Below, one piece after another: positions 14,276-24,680 of a stretch of 64,000 nt of DNA; position 1 is the stretch's first letter, and each line of letters starts with the position of its first letter. The stretch is from IMG/VR virus record IMGVR_UViG_3300021964_000021, positions 1-64,000 of that record. One strand, given 5' to 3'. A program made the translations under genes and the position numbers. Below the pieces are notes generated by a model that was not told the DNA's origin, did not search any database, and saw only the letters and a list, made by a program, of their open reading frames with translations. Source of the DNA: a virus.

Positions 14276-17110
14276 ATGCCCGCTTTTAATGTAGGTGTAA
14301 ATTCAACTTTTGAACAGCAGCGTCAGATAATAAATGCAATCGCTGTTGATACCTTTGCATTATCAACAACTTTATCTGGTATTACTTCAGACGGTCTCGT
14401 AGTAACTTATAGCGAGGAGTCTGGAGTATCTACCGTTTCGGGATATGCTAGTATTGCAGGGGTTGCAACTTATGCCACCAATGCTGGAGTATCTACCTAT
14501 GCATCTTTTGCAGGAGTATCTACCTACGCTGGTCTCGCTGGTGTAGCAACTTACGCTGCCAGTGCAGGTGTAGCAACCAATGCAGATTATGCTACTATCG
14601 CTGGGTCTGCTGCTTTTGCAACTGTAGCGGCGGGTGCAACTAATGCAGACTATGCAACACAGGCAGGTGAGGCAGCGTTTGCTCCTTATGCTGGCATCTC
14701 TACCTATGCAACAACTGCTGGTGTAGCAACTAATGCACAGGGACTTACTGGATCTCCGAACGTAATTGTTGGTGTCATCACTGGTGGATTGTTTGTTGGA
14801 GATGGATCAGAACTTACAGGTATTAATGTAGGTGTCTCCACATTTGCCGACGTTGCTGGATTTGCTACTGCTGCTGGCAATGCTTCCACTGCTAATTATG
14901 CTTCCATTGCTGGATTTGCAACTGCTGCAGCAGGACTTACTGGAACACCAAACCTGAACGTTGGTATTGTTACAGCAACAAAATTTGCTGCAAGTGATGC
15001 AGAGTTTACTGGAATACTGACAGCACAAAGTCTTAAAGCAATCTCTGGATATATTTTATCTCCAGACAATCAACAGTCGATACAACTTCTGAGTGGTAGT
15101 GGGTCTGTAAACTTACCACTTGGTATTGGTACAGATGTTAATGTTGCAGGTATTGTAACTGCTTTGAGGTTTGTTGGTGATGGATCTCAACTGACGGGTG
15201 TTAATACTACAGGTGTTACTACCATCACTGCGGGTGATAATATTCTTGTTACTCAGACTGGGCAAGTTGCAATTATAACTGCAACATTTAGTGGTGGTGC
15301 AACAGGATTCTTTGAGGGAACAAACGGAGTTGGTATTGGCACAACTTCTAAAGTTGGTATCGGTACAACCATACCATCAGAGATGCTCACAGTTAAGGGC
15401 AACATTGACGTTGATGGTAATATTGTAGTAAATGGTGAGATAAGCGCACCTTCCAGAATTAAGTTTGGAACTGGTGGAGAGAACATAAAAATTGGTGATA
15501 TAACTGGTGGTAGTGGTGCTGCTAATGTTGCTATTGGTGATCAAGCGTTATCTTTGAACAACAGTGGTGCGGGACATAACATTGCTCTTGGACAACTTGC
15601 ACAATACGGTGTAACTTCTGGTCAATATAATACGACTATTGGTGATAGAGCAGGACAGAATTTGACATCTGGATCTTATAATGTTCTTCTTGGTGCATAT
15701 AGTGGTAATCAAAATGGATTAGATCTCAGAACATCATCTAATAATATTGTTCTCTCTGATGGTGAAGGTAATATCAGACAGTACATCAACTCCAGTGGTA
15801 ATGTTGGAATTAAGACCACAATTATTACTGAAGCACTGACTGTTGCTGGTGTTGTATCTGCAACATCATTTTATGGCACAGTTCCTGCAAGTCAGTTAAC
15901 AGGTGCTCTTCCTGCTCTTGATGGATCTGCTCTTACTGGTGTTACTGCTGTCGGATCTGGTGTAGAGATAAGAGGCAATGGAACCCCAGTTGGAGTTGCT
16001 GCAACATTTGACTTCTCATCTGGAACAAATCTTGTATTCTCTTCTGGAATAGCAACAATTACAGCATTTGTTGCTGGAATTGATACTTCTAATACTTCTG
16101 GGTTCAATCGACTTAATGTAACTGGAGTATCAACCTTTGCAAATAATATTCAATTAAATGGAACTAATCAGGTTCTATTTGGAGATAAGGGTAAACTTTA
16201 CGAGAATGGAACAGATTTTTATATTGATGAGATAGGATCTGGAGATCTTTACATTAGAGCATTTGATAGAATTAATCTTAGCAATTCTAATGCTGCCTTT
16301 GATATTGCATCATTTAACGTTGTTGGTGGGGTATCTTTATCTTATGGTACTGGAGGATCACCTGGACCAAGATTTGAGACTACATCGATTGGTGCTAGTG
16401 TTTATGGGCAGTTAGATGCAACATCTGCACTAGTTGGTTCTGCAGTCACTATTACTTCTGGCGGTATCCTTGCTGGTGTTGTTACCGCAACAACATTCTC
16501 TGGATCTGGATCTGGTCTTACAAACCTTCAATCTGGACAATTGACTGGAGCATTACCTGCCATTGATGGTTCAGCACTTTTAAATGTAACTGCTGCAGGA
16601 ACTGGTGTTAATGTTCAAGACGATGGGGTCAGTGTTGGTGCTGCTGCTACTGTAATTAACTTTGCGTCTGGTCTGAATGTAGTTGCCTCTGCTGGTATTG
16701 CTACTGTTACTGGAGCAGGGGGTGGTGCTCAGTCAAGAACCATCGTCAGTGGAGTGACAACAGCGATTGCAAATCTTGGAATCGGCAACACTGATATCAT
16801 TGGTCAGAAGTCTTATGCTCTGATGAAGGTTGGTCTATCTACGGCAGGTTGGATACGACTATATACTGATAGTACATCTAGATTAAATGATGTGAGTAGA
16901 AGTGTTGGAGAAGATCCAGCACCTGGTAGTGGTGTGATTGCAGAGGTTGTTACCACTGGAATTTCTACCCAGCAAATCATTACTCCTTTTGCTATGGGTG
17001 GCAACATGGATGAACCTGTTACTAATAAAATCTACGTCGCAATACAAAACCTATCTGGTTCGACTCAAACAATTACTGCAAACCTCACCATTCTTCAACT
17101 GGAGGCATAA
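14276..17110 (+). CDS. Long tail-fibre-like protein with collagen-like short repeats and YadA-head-type repeats (944 aa)
   Basis: Preceded by AGGAG 14 nt before the ATG. Residues ~60-230 are a dense run of Ala/Tyr repeats (AGVATYA, AGVSTYA, ATNADYAT). Residues ~400-490 carry IGDQALSLNNSGAGHNIALG-type and YNTTIGDRAGQNLTSGSYN-type repeats that in other fibres form trimeric YadA-head-like or beta-helical shafts. The remainder repeats FxGDGSxLTG modules shared with the 765-aa protein at 1009. No C-terminal chaperone (S74) motif is seen. A trimeric fibre or whisker is likely. Confidence 0.75.
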   Translation: MPAFNVGVNSTFEQQRQIINAIAVDTFALSTTLSGITSDGLVVTYSEESGVSTVSGYASIAGVATYATNAGVSTYASFAGVSTYAGLAGVATYAASAGVATNADYATIAGSAAFATVAAGATNADYATQAGEAAFAPYAGISTYATTAGVATNAQGLTGSPNVIVGVITGGLFVGDGSELTGINVGVSTFADVAGFATAAGNASTANYASIAGFATAAAGLTGTPNLNVGIVTATKFAASDAEFTGILTAQSLKAISGYILSPDNQQSIQLLSGSGSVNLPLGIGTDVNVAGIVTALRFVGDGSQLTGVNTTGVTTITAGDNILVTQTGQVAIITATFSGGATGFFEGTNGVGIGTTSKVGIGTTIPSEMLTVKGNIDVDGNIVVNGEISAPSRIKFGTGGENIKIGDITGGSGAANVAIGDQALSLNNSGAGHNIALGQLAQYGVTSGQYNTTIGDRAGQNLTSGSYNVLLGAYSGNQNGLDLRTSSNNIVLSDGEGNIRQYINSSGNVGIKTTIITEALTVAGVVSATSFYGTVPASQLTGALPALDGSALTGVTAVGSGVEIRGNGTPVGVAATFDFSSGTNLVFSSGIATITAFVAGIDTSNTSGFNRLNVTGVSTFANNIQLNGTNQVLFGDKGKLYENGTDFYIDEIGSGDLYIRAFDRINLSNSNAAFDIASFNVVGGVSLSYGTGGSPGPRFETTSIGASVYGQLDATSALVGSAVTITSGGILAGVVTATTFSGSGSGLTNLQSGQLTGALPAIDGSALLNVTAAGTGVNVQDDGVSVGAAATVINFASGLNVVASAGIATVTGAGGGAQSRTIVSGVTTAIANLGIGNTDIIGQKSYALMKVGLSTAGWIRLYTDSTSRLNDVSRSVGEDPAPGSGVIAEVVTTGISTQQIITPFAMGGNMDEPVTNKIYVAIQNLSGSTQTITANLTILQLEA

Positions 17111-17116
17111 GGATAA

Positions 17117-19063
17117 ATGGCAATTACTACAAACACTTTTAAGGTAAATGCTGGGTGGGCGTCATCTGATGTTATCACCCAGATGGAACAGGCAATGGTG
17201 TCTCTGGGTTGGGCTCAAGGTGAGATTACTGGATATATTGTTGGTCTTGGTTCAATCACTGGTGGTGGTGATACTAATGCACTAGATTATTATGAAGACG
17301 TAAGACCAAAATCAACAACTGGTATTGGTACTGGTGCTAGCTTTTATGTCACTAGAGATGCAAATTGTGTTCAAAACGTTTGGATTAACCGTCCTGGACT
17401 TGGATATACTTCAGGAGAGATAGTTACTTTATCTGCTGATGACATTGGTGGATTTGCAAACGGAGCTGAGGATCTCTCATTCCCAGTATGTGTTGATGAG
17501 ATAGTTGGTAATGGAACAACAATCTCTATTGCAGTTACTACTCAAACTTATCAGGGTAATGGTAATGCAGGAAATACTTATGTTTGGGAGTTTGATATAC
17601 ATACACCAGACAGAGCAGGAGCAGTTGGTGCTGGATTAAGTATTGTAACGGTAAGGGAAGGTGATACAATATCAATTGCAAATAGTTACAGTAGCACTTA
17701 TGATCCAGTTGTAACTCTTCCACACTTCTATACTGCAGATTCGACTGGTTGGGATGTAATTGCTGGTTGGGATTTAAATATTAATCCAGGTGATGGATAT
17801 TCACAATATACATTTAAGGTTGGGCAGGCAGGAACTTACTATTGGAAATCTCAAGGTAATGGTTTAGGTCCTGAGATGGGTAGACTTGTTGTTCTACCTT
17901 GGAGTGGTGATCCTGGAGATAGAACTATTGTTGGGTATGGAACTACTGCTGCTTTTTGGGATAAAGATCTTGTTGGATCTGGTAGACCATATGGTGTTCA
18001 AAAGCATCAGATAGAAGCAAATAAATTATATGGCAATACATTTAGATGCTTTAGGCAGGATAATAGTGCAGGAAATCTAGATATACTGTCATTTAATGAT
18101 TATATGCATTATGATGGAAATGAGTATTATCCAAATGTAGATAATGGACAGACTGCAGCACAGTTTAAGCATGGTGGAACGGGATATAGGAAGAGAGTTT
18201 GTGGTGCATCAAACTTAGACTTCCAAACAGATAACATTGGTGGAGCAACTAATCAAAATTTGTCTTTTTCTGAAGCAGATAGCACTCATGATTATAATAA
18301 ACTAGCACTCGTGACCTATGGAACAAACTACGGATTTGATTTGGATCTTAACTTGTTTAGATCTAGTATAGATCCAAGATTTGTTGTATTCTCATATAGA
18401 TATCCTACGCTGTCATCAACACACCTTACTACAAATACATTTGATACATTCTTCTTCCATAATTTTGAATCTACTCTATGGGATTATGACCATGTATTCC
18501 TTTCTGGAATGACGAAAATAATTCCTACGACTGGAAATACAATATATCCAGACATAACATTTAGAACTCATCTCAACACTAGTTACAACACTAGTGCTGG
18601 TAATGGACAGAAGAGAGCTGCTGAGTTCCCATGGAATGGTTATATAAGTTATGCTAGCAATGATGAGAATTATGTTGATACCACATATCAAAGTATGTCA
18701 TATCGGCAGGATATGACCACTTACCATGCTAGAATTTATTATAGATCTGAAGATCAACCAAAGACCTTCAGAGGTGGATATCCATATCAAACAGAAGACA
18801 ATGGAACTAGTAGAGTATCTCCAGAAGCAAACTTTAATGCAGTAATTAAAGGACTACCAATTAATGCTCACTTAATTCCGTGTCCATATTATATTCCTGA
18901 TGATTTTGGATTGATTGAGTTCTACTACAATGCTGCAAATGCAAACATTCAGCAGGGAGATACCTTTACGATTAGTCCAAGTGAAGTCTGGACAGTAATC
19001 ACTGCATCATATAATCAAACTACAGTTACTCGTGGAATTGCATTCTGTGCGAGGACTGTTTGA
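17117..19063 (+). CDS. Virion structural protein with degenerate cupredoxin-like domain (648 aa)
   Basis: N-terminal segment TFKVNAGWASSDVITQMEQAM is followed by a Gly-rich beta region. Around residues 155-255 there is a domain with EGDTISIANSYSS, LPHFYTADSTGWD and a closing AGTYYWKSQGNGLGPEMGRLVV. Its layout parallels the cupredoxin-like end of the protein at 1009, but the Cys and His ligands of a copper site are missing at the end. The C-terminal half is Tyr/Asn-rich with many aromatic residues. Ends in a TGATG overlap with the next gene. Confidence 0.7.
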   Translation: MAITTNTFKVNAGWASSDVITQMEQAMVSLGWAQGEITGYIVGLGSITGGGDTNALDYYEDVRPKSTTGIGTGASFYVTRDANCVQNVWINRPGLGYTSGEIVTLSADDIGGFANGAEDLSFPVCVDEIVGNGTTISIAVTTQTYQGNGNAGNTYVWEFDIHTPDRAGAVGAGLSIVTVREGDTISIANSYSSTYDPVVTLPHFYTADSTGWDVIAGWDLNINPGDGYSQYTFKVGQAGTYYWKSQGNGLGPEMGRLVVLPWSGDPGDRTIVGYGTTAAFWDKDLVGSGRPYGVQKHQIEANKLYGNTFRCFRQDNSAGNLDILSFNDYMHYDGNEYYPNVDNGQTAAQFKHGGTGYRKRVCGASNLDFQTDNIGGATNQNLSFSEADSTHDYNKLALVTYGTNYGFDLDLNLFRSSIDPRFVVFSYRYPTLSSTHLTTNTFDTFFFHNFESTLWDYDHVFLSGMTKIIPTTGNTIYPDITFRTHLNTSYNTSAGNGQKRAAEFPWNGYISYASNDENYVDTTYQSMSYRQDMTTYHARIYYRSEDQPKTFRGGYPYQTEDNGTSRVSPEANFNAVIKGLPINAHLIPCPYYIPDDFGLIEFYYNAANANIQQGDTFTISPSEVWTVITASYNQTTVTRGIAFCARTV

Positions 19064-19983
19064 TGGCAAATTATTCTCTTCCTAATTTAACGTCTGCCGT
19101 TGTTGGTGTTGCTTCAACGGCATACTCAACAAAACAATTAAGATTTTCAAAGATAGGATTAGATTTGCCTGATGGTGTTGGTGTTGGTAGTGAGAAGATC
19201 TTGGAATTAGATTCCATGGATCCTCTCTCTTATAATGGTGTCCCTAGCAACAGGTGGTCTGGTATTGGAACCAATACAAAATGGTACGACACTGGATTCC
19301 CTCAAAATAATGCTACGTTTTTTGGTAGTTATTCTTTTAATGGCAGAGATATTGTCTTTGCTGACACTGGATATGCGGGACTAGATGATGGTCCCGACTT
19401 CGATTTTGCAGGTGACTTTGCGATAGAAGTATCATTTAATTTGGCTGGAACACCAAATGCAATATACCCTTCTGCATTGATTGCTAGTTGGAATGACTTT
19501 GGTAATAGTGATAATAAGTTTATTTTATTTGCCAATAGTACACTTAATCTTGTTATGCAAATAAATGGTGAAGGAAATACATATACTTATCCATCTACAA
19601 TATCACTTAACACCAATCATCATGTAGTTATTACTAGAAGAGAAGGAGTTATCAAGTGGTGGTTAGATGGGAAACTTGGATCTGAATTCACTTATGCTAC
19701 AGCAATTGAACCAGTTTTAGGATATAAGATTGGATCTTATGATGGTAGTTCTGGTCAGTCTTTTGAAGGTGGTATTAGTCTTGTAAGAATGTATCGTGAT
19801 AGATCTTTAAGCGATACTGAAGTACGGAGTTTGTATGATCAACAGATTAATAGAACTCTTGTAACTGAGACTAACGGTACTAGAAGACTTATTAATTATG
19901 ATTTGAATATTACATCTGCCCTTCCTGCTGCTGAACCAAATAGACCAGTTCGGGGACAGTTGTATCCCAGGTTTACTAAATAA
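19063..19983 (+). CDS. Structural protein with concanavalin A-like (LamG) lectin domain (306 aa)
   Basis: Residues ~75-270 fit a LamG/Con A-like jelly roll: SYSFNGRDIVFADTG, FDFAGDFAIEVSFNLAG, then ILFANSTLNLVMQINGEG, LNTNHHVVITRREGVIKWWLDG and the usual closing SFEGGISLVRMYRDRSLSDTEVRSLY. Such domains bind sugars, so a receptor-binding or decoration role is plausible. The TTG just before is rejected in favour of the ATG in the TGATG overlap with the preceding gene. Confidence 0.8.
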   Translation: MANYSLPNLTSAVVGVASTAYSTKQLRFSKIGLDLPDGVGVGSEKILELDSMDPLSYNGVPSNRWSGIGTNTKWYDTGFPQNNATFFGSYSFNGRDIVFADTGYAGLDDGPDFDFAGDFAIEVSFNLAGTPNAIYPSALIASWNDFGNSDNKFILFANSTLNLVMQINGEGNTYTYPSTISLNTNHHVVITRREGVIKWWLDGKLGSEFTYATAIEPVLGYKIGSYDGSSGQSFEGGISLVRMYRDRSLSDTEVRSLYDQQINRTLVTETNGTRRLINYDLNITSALPAAEPNRPVRGQLYPRFTK

Positions 19984-19999
19984 AAGAAAGCGCGATTAG

Positions 20000-22900
20000 A
20001 TGGCGTTATTCCAGTATGAGGGAATAGGTAGCCTGCGTTCTTTGGGTAATCGTTTTACGACCCAGAGAGCGGTCTATTCGTATAGCCAATTTTCTATCCT
20101 CAATTATGAGGAACTTAGTTATGGTAGTATTACCGATGCGGTAGTAGAAGCAGAAGACTACGGTGAGATCACTGCTTCCATCGAGCAATACTATCAGATA
20201 CAAGACTTTGGAACTATCACGCTGGATACAACTGGCGTACCGATGGGTAAGATCGGTATCCACTTGTCAGCAGACGATACCACTACAAGGGTAAGTGTTG
20301 GTGGTGTCGAGTTCGCACTGTTCGGACGAGCAATAACAGAGGTATTCTTCAACCCAGTTGATAGGGTCTTCGACTTCCAAGGCGTTGCCGTTGACAGGAC
20401 TACCTCTTCCTGGTTGGGAAGAGGCGTCCTGCCTCCAGTCGAAGCGGAAGCTCTGGATGCGGTTGTTGCCATTCCACCTACATCCATCTTCCACCTTTCT
20501 ACAAAGGGTTCAGCGAAGACAGAAGTAATATTCAACAAGCAAGACAGAATTCTTGGTTTCGTCGGTGAAGCACAGGTACGTAGATCTTACCTGTATGACG
20601 AAGTAGATTCGATTGACTTTAGATCCGATGACTTCGGATTCCTCAATGAGACTGTATTGAGGAGCGAAGACTACGGAGACGTTAATTATATTCAAACGAT
20701 TACAGGTCATCCGTTCATTATTGAACCGAATGATCTTACAGATCCTTCATACCAGTCGGTATTCTTCTCCACTAAACTGGAGACTGGTGGAACTGGATCT
20801 GGAACTAGTGGTGGATTTAATATTGGTCCACACATATCATTTAGAGAGCGTCCACCCAGAGCGTTTGGCAGTGGATATAACCTTGAAAGATATTTTGAGT
20901 TTGAATCTGACACTAGACATCTTGATCTTGTATCTTTTGATGTTATCAAAGGTAGTGGTAGCAATGGTGGTGAGTCCCCAGACGATAGTTCGGAAGATTT
21001 AGTATTCCAGTATCTGAGTTCTAATGGAACTTGGCAGGAATTTGGAAGAGTCTCTTATGCCAATTCTTCCTTCAATACTTTAAAAACATATACAGCAACT
21101 CTACCTGCTCAGGCAAGAAATTACGGCCAGAGATTTAGAGTATACTGTGCTTTACCAGATTACATTTATAATCTTGGTCCAAGTGTTGTTGATCTTGTCT
21201 TAGACCACTGGGGTGTTAAGAATATTCAGTTCCAGGAACTAACCACAGGAACTGGACTCAGTGAAGATGACTTCGGTCTTATCAGTGTTGATATTACTAC
21301 CAAGGCAGCAACTGGCAGAATGCCATTCGGTGGTGGTGCAACAGAGAGCTTTGTCAAGGGTAATTACACAGGATCTGTTGGTAACAAGCAACCCAGACTG
21401 GTTGGTACTGCAATCGACTACACCATTCCTAAGCATCAAGGATTTGGTTGGATTAATATTGATGGTACGCCTCGCGTCCAAATCAGGATGCACTATAAGG
21501 CAGACGGTGGTTGGGACTTCTATCCCAATAGATTCCGTGGCGGTTCTCTCTTCGGATTTGCTGATGCTGCTGATGCAACAGCAGTTCTTAATGAAGGATC
21601 TGGAAAACTCTTTACTGTTAAGAGTACAACCACCTTCAAGGCAGTTCGTAGTGAAGTTGGTATTAGTGAGAAGGACATCCTGGTACAGGGTGGAGCAGAT
21701 TATGAAGTCATCTTCAATCAGGTTGATAGAGTCTTCTCCTTCAATAACGAAGAGATCAACAGAAGAGCATTTGCATACAACCTGTCTTCTGTTGTTAATG
21801 TTGAGTCTATTGATTATGGATTCATCACCGATACAATCACCGTTGCAGAAGATTATGGTGATGTAAGTTACGACGAGATCTACTATCCTTGGCAGAAGGA
21901 AGACTTCGGTACTCTTGCTCCTACTACAACAAGACTTCCCTTTGGACTTGGTAGACTTCACAGTTCTACTGAGACTCCAAGGGTTAGAAACTTTGTTGGT
22001 AATCAAGAGCACACTCATCTTAGACTTCTTGGTACTGGTAAGGTATACGTTCTGCCTAAGTTCACCTCTAAGGGTGACCTTGTTAAACTCAGAGGCGACA
22101 CAACCTTCAGCAGAGCAAGAGATTGGGTTGGCACTGGCAACCTGCCTACTCTATCTGGAGCAGCAGATGCAGTTGCATTCGTACCTGCTAAGGACGATAG
22201 AGCACTCTTCAACTTTGAAGGTGAACTTGTTGAGAAGTTCGGCAAGGGTAACTACGACGGAGTTGGAACGCTCTTTGGATTTGATACTAATACAGTATCC
22301 ATTATTCTCAGCACAGTTAATGATGGTCTCTTCTCCGTACATGGTGAAGTTGTAGAGAAATCTATATTCAGAGAAATTGGATCTGGATCTCTTGGTTCTG
22401 TCATTGGCGCAGCAGAGAGAGTTACCTTCCATTACAATCAAGAGTCTTCCTTCGGTGCATGTGAAGGTGATGATTATGGATTCATCAGGGAGTCTGTATA
22501 TAATGTCGAAGAATCTCCAGAACTGTCTGGATATCTCAGCGATCCTATCAGCTCTCTTGCTAATGAAGTTGTATCTGAGTTTGGAAGAGTACCAAACCAG
22601 ATCGATTATGGTTATGTAAATCAGTATTATCAATACAACCACGAGGATTACGGCACTCTCTTCCCAGATGATTGTCTTGAACCTCAAGGTCTGCAACTTG
22701 ACTTTGTTGGTACTGCACCAGAAGCATTCAGCAAAGGAAATTATGCTGGATCTGGTTCTATATTCTCCTTCACTGGAACTGCGGAAGCAGTTGCCTTTGT
22801 ACCTGGTAAGAATGATTCTCTGTTCACCTTTGAGGGTAATGCAGCAGAATCCACTACACCAACAACTGAGATTGGTAGTGGATCTCTCTTTAGTCTGGTT

Positions 22901-24643
22901 ACCTTTGAAGAGTCGGCAACATTCGTTCCTGCTCTTAGAATTGATAATATTGATCCACTGTTTGAGATCGGAGGTGGTCTCCGTATCAGTGCAGTCAATG
23001 AGCAAGAATCCGAACTCAAGTTTACTGCTGCATGGGCAGCAAGTGGTTCTCTCTTTGGTTTTGTTGGGTCTGGAGAGGCAACTGGACAAGAAGAGTTTGG
23101 AAGTGGCACCATCTTCATTCGCGATTCTGGTCTCAGAATCGAACCAGAATCCTTCACTCCATGGATTCCTGCTGGTCGCGGATCTATATTCTCGTTTGTC
23201 TCCTTCACAGAAGCAGCAGCATTTGTACCTGCGAAGAAGAATCCTCTCTTTGGATTCTCTGGTGCTGCTACCGACGTTCAGTTCAGCTTCGCATACGAAA
23301 CGATCCAGACCACTCATCTGCTTGTCAGAGGTACTCCCAAGATCTTCGTTCTGCCCAAGCATACTGGTGCTGGATCCTTCTTTGTTCGCTCTTCTGGTGT
23401 CAGAATCGAACCAGAATCCTTCACTCCATTCATTCCAGAAGGATCTGGAAAACTGTTTGGTGGAATTGGTGGTGCCGCAGAAGCAGTCGGTGCAAATCCA
23501 CCAGACGACTTTACTCTGTTCACATTTACAGGTCAGGTCGATACTCCTCTACTCACCTTCTCCGAGCAGAAGTTTGTTCAGGCAAGATTCCTCCCCGACG
23601 AGGCATTCACCACCTTCCAAGTCAGAGTTACCGAGACTGGTCTTCAACCTGTCGAAGTTCTTGGCGAACTGGACGAGTCCTTTACTCCTGCTCCAGAAGT
23701 TGGAACTGGAAGACTCTATGGATTTACTGGTGCAGCAGAAGCAGCAGTCTTCAATCCAATCGACAAGACTACTCTCTTCTCCTTCGAGGGCAATGCTGCA
23801 GAGAGAGAGACCAATGTCGAGATTGGATCTGGTTCCTTCTTCTCCTTCCAGTCTGCAACAGAAGTCACCGCAGTTGCAGAAGAGAAGCAAGCACTGTTCT
23901 CCTTCGCAGGAAATCTTCGCGAGAGTGTTGCTCCTGCACCACATGTTACAACTGGTGGACTCTTCGGATTCTCCAGCACCACCGAAGCAAAAGTCTTCGA
24001 TCTCCCAGAAAGAACCACACTCTTCAGTGTTACTGGCACTGCAATCGAGAGTGCATCTATTGCAGAAGAAGGAACTGCAACTCCTGGTCTGGATGTCAAT
24101 GGCAACCTGGTCGAGAGAGCAAGCTTCGCGCACGCGGGTACGGGTTCGATCTTTGGATTCTCCAGCACAACCGAAGCGAGAGTCATCGTTCCTCGTGGAC
24201 TCAGAAATCTCTTCACTGTCACTGGCAATTCTCCAGAGAGCGAGACCAATGTCGAGATTGGTTCTGGTACACTTACTGGATTTGTTGGTGGAGCAGAGAG
24301 CACATCCAACGTCGAGGTCAAGTTTACTCTCTTCACTATTGGTGGAGACACAATCGGAGGAGATGTCAAGTTCACCTCTGCCAATCTCGCAGTTGGTCAG
24401 GTTAGAATTGGTCTTAGCAACGATGGAATTCCTGGAGATATCTCCAGAGGTATCACGATCTTCAGACTCAGAACCTTCCCAGAAGGTGCGAAGGTTAGAT
24501 TTACTGGAACCAAAGCAGAATCCTTTACTCCAGCACCTCATATTAGTGAGGGTCTTGTCAATATTAACAGAGGAAATGAAGTTACCGAAGATCGCTACAT
24601 TGAATTTAAAGAACCTCAACCCACTAGAATTGTAGTTATCTAA
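20000..24643 (+). CDS. Giant repeat-containing virion protein (1547 aa)
   Basis: The largest gene of the window. It has two repeat types: an N-terminal set with EDYGEI/EDFGxL tags (SIDYGFITDTITVAEDYGDVSY) and a C-terminal set of ~45-residue units of the form GSGxLFxFxGxAEAxxFxPxxxxxLFxFxGxAxE. At DNA level several units are nearly identical, for example the block coding RIEPESFTP at about 23137 and 23401. No enzyme motif or signal peptide is visible. It lies inside the late structural array. Codon use drifts to C-ending codons in the second half. Likely an elongated fibre or tail-surface protein. Confidence 0.75.
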   Translation: MALFQYEGIGSLRSLGNRFTTQRAVYSYSQFSILNYEELSYGSITDAVVEAEDYGEITASIEQYYQIQDFGTITLDTTGVPMGKIGIHLSADDTTTRVSVGGVEFALFGRAITEVFFNPVDRVFDFQGVAVDRTTSSWLGRGVLPPVEAEALDAVVAIPPTSIFHLSTKGSAKTEVIFNKQDRILGFVGEAQVRRSYLYDEVDSIDFRSDDFGFLNETVLRSEDYGDVNYIQTITGHPFIIEPNDLTDPSYQSVFFSTKLETGGTGSGTSGGFNIGPHISFRERPPRAFGSGYNLERYFEFESDTRHLDLVSFDVIKGSGSNGGESPDDSSEDLVFQYLSSNGTWQEFGRVSYANSSFNTLKTYTATLPAQARNYGQRFRVYCALPDYIYNLGPSVVDLVLDHWGVKNIQFQELTTGTGLSEDDFGLISVDITTKAATGRMPFGGGATESFVKGNYTGSVGNKQPRLVGTAIDYTIPKHQGFGWINIDGTPRVQIRMHYKADGGWDFYPNRFRGGSLFGFADAADATAVLNEGSGKLFTVKSTTTFKAVRSEVGISEKDILVQGGADYEVIFNQVDRVFSFNNEEINRRAFAYNLSSVVNVESIDYGFITDTITVAEDYGDVSYDEIYYPWQKEDFGTLAPTTTRLPFGLGRLHSSTETPRVRNFVGNQEHTHLRLLGTGKVYVLPKFTSKGDLVKLRGDTTFSRARDWVGTGNLPTLSGAADAVAFVPAKDDRALFNFEGELVEKFGKGNYDGVGTLFGFDTNTVSIILSTVNDGLFSVHGEVVEKSIFREIGSGSLGSVIGAAERVTFHYNQESSFGACEGDDYGFIRESVYNVEESPELSGYLSDPISSLANEVVSEFGRVPNQIDYGYVNQYYQYNHEDYGTLFPDDCLEPQGLQLDFVGTAPEAFSKGNYAGSGSIFSFTGTAEAVAFVPGKNDSLFTFEGNAAESTTPTTEIGSGSLFSLVTFEESATFVPALRIDNIDPLFEIGGGLRISAVNEQESELKFTAAWAASGSLFGFVGSGEATGQEEFGSGTIFIRDSGLRIEPESFTPWIPAGRGSIFSFVSFTEAAAFVPAKKNPLFGFSGAATDVQFSFAYETIQTTHLLVRGTPKIFVLPKHTGAGSFFVRSSGVRIEPESFTPFIPEGSGKLFGGIGGAAEAVGANPPDDFTLFTFTGQVDTPLLTFSEQKFVQARFLPDEAFTTFQVRVTETGLQPVEVLGELDESFTPAPEVGTGRLYGFTGAAEAAVFNPIDKTTLFSFEGNAAERETNVEIGSGSFFSFQSATEVTAVAEEKQALFSFAGNLRESVAPAPHVTTGGLFGFSSTTEAKVFDLPERTTLFSVTGTAIESASIAEEGTATPGLDVNGNLVERASFAHAGTGSIFGFSSTTEARVIVPRGLRNLFTVTGNSPESETNVEIGSGTLTGFVGGAESTSNVEVKFTLFTIGGDTIGGDVKFTSANLAVGQVRIGLSNDGIPGDISRGITIFRLRTFPEGAKVRFTGTKAESFTPAPHISEGLVNINRGNEVTEDRYIEFKEPQPTRIVVI

Positions 24644-24646
24644 ACT

Positions 24647-24654
24647 GATAAATA
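24647..24654 (+). promoter_or_regulatory. Late promoter variant, GATAAATA
   Basis: NATAAATA match 26 nt before the ATG at 24681. Confidence 0.55.
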
Positions 24655-24680
24655 AATATAACGCATTTTAGTGGACCTTA

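Noticed and set aside
22151-24635. Several long alternative frames (356-655 codons) on both strands over the 1547-aa gene
   Set aside because: The repeats and C-ending codons lower stop frequency in all frames; the products are Ser/Arg/Leu-rich without domains.
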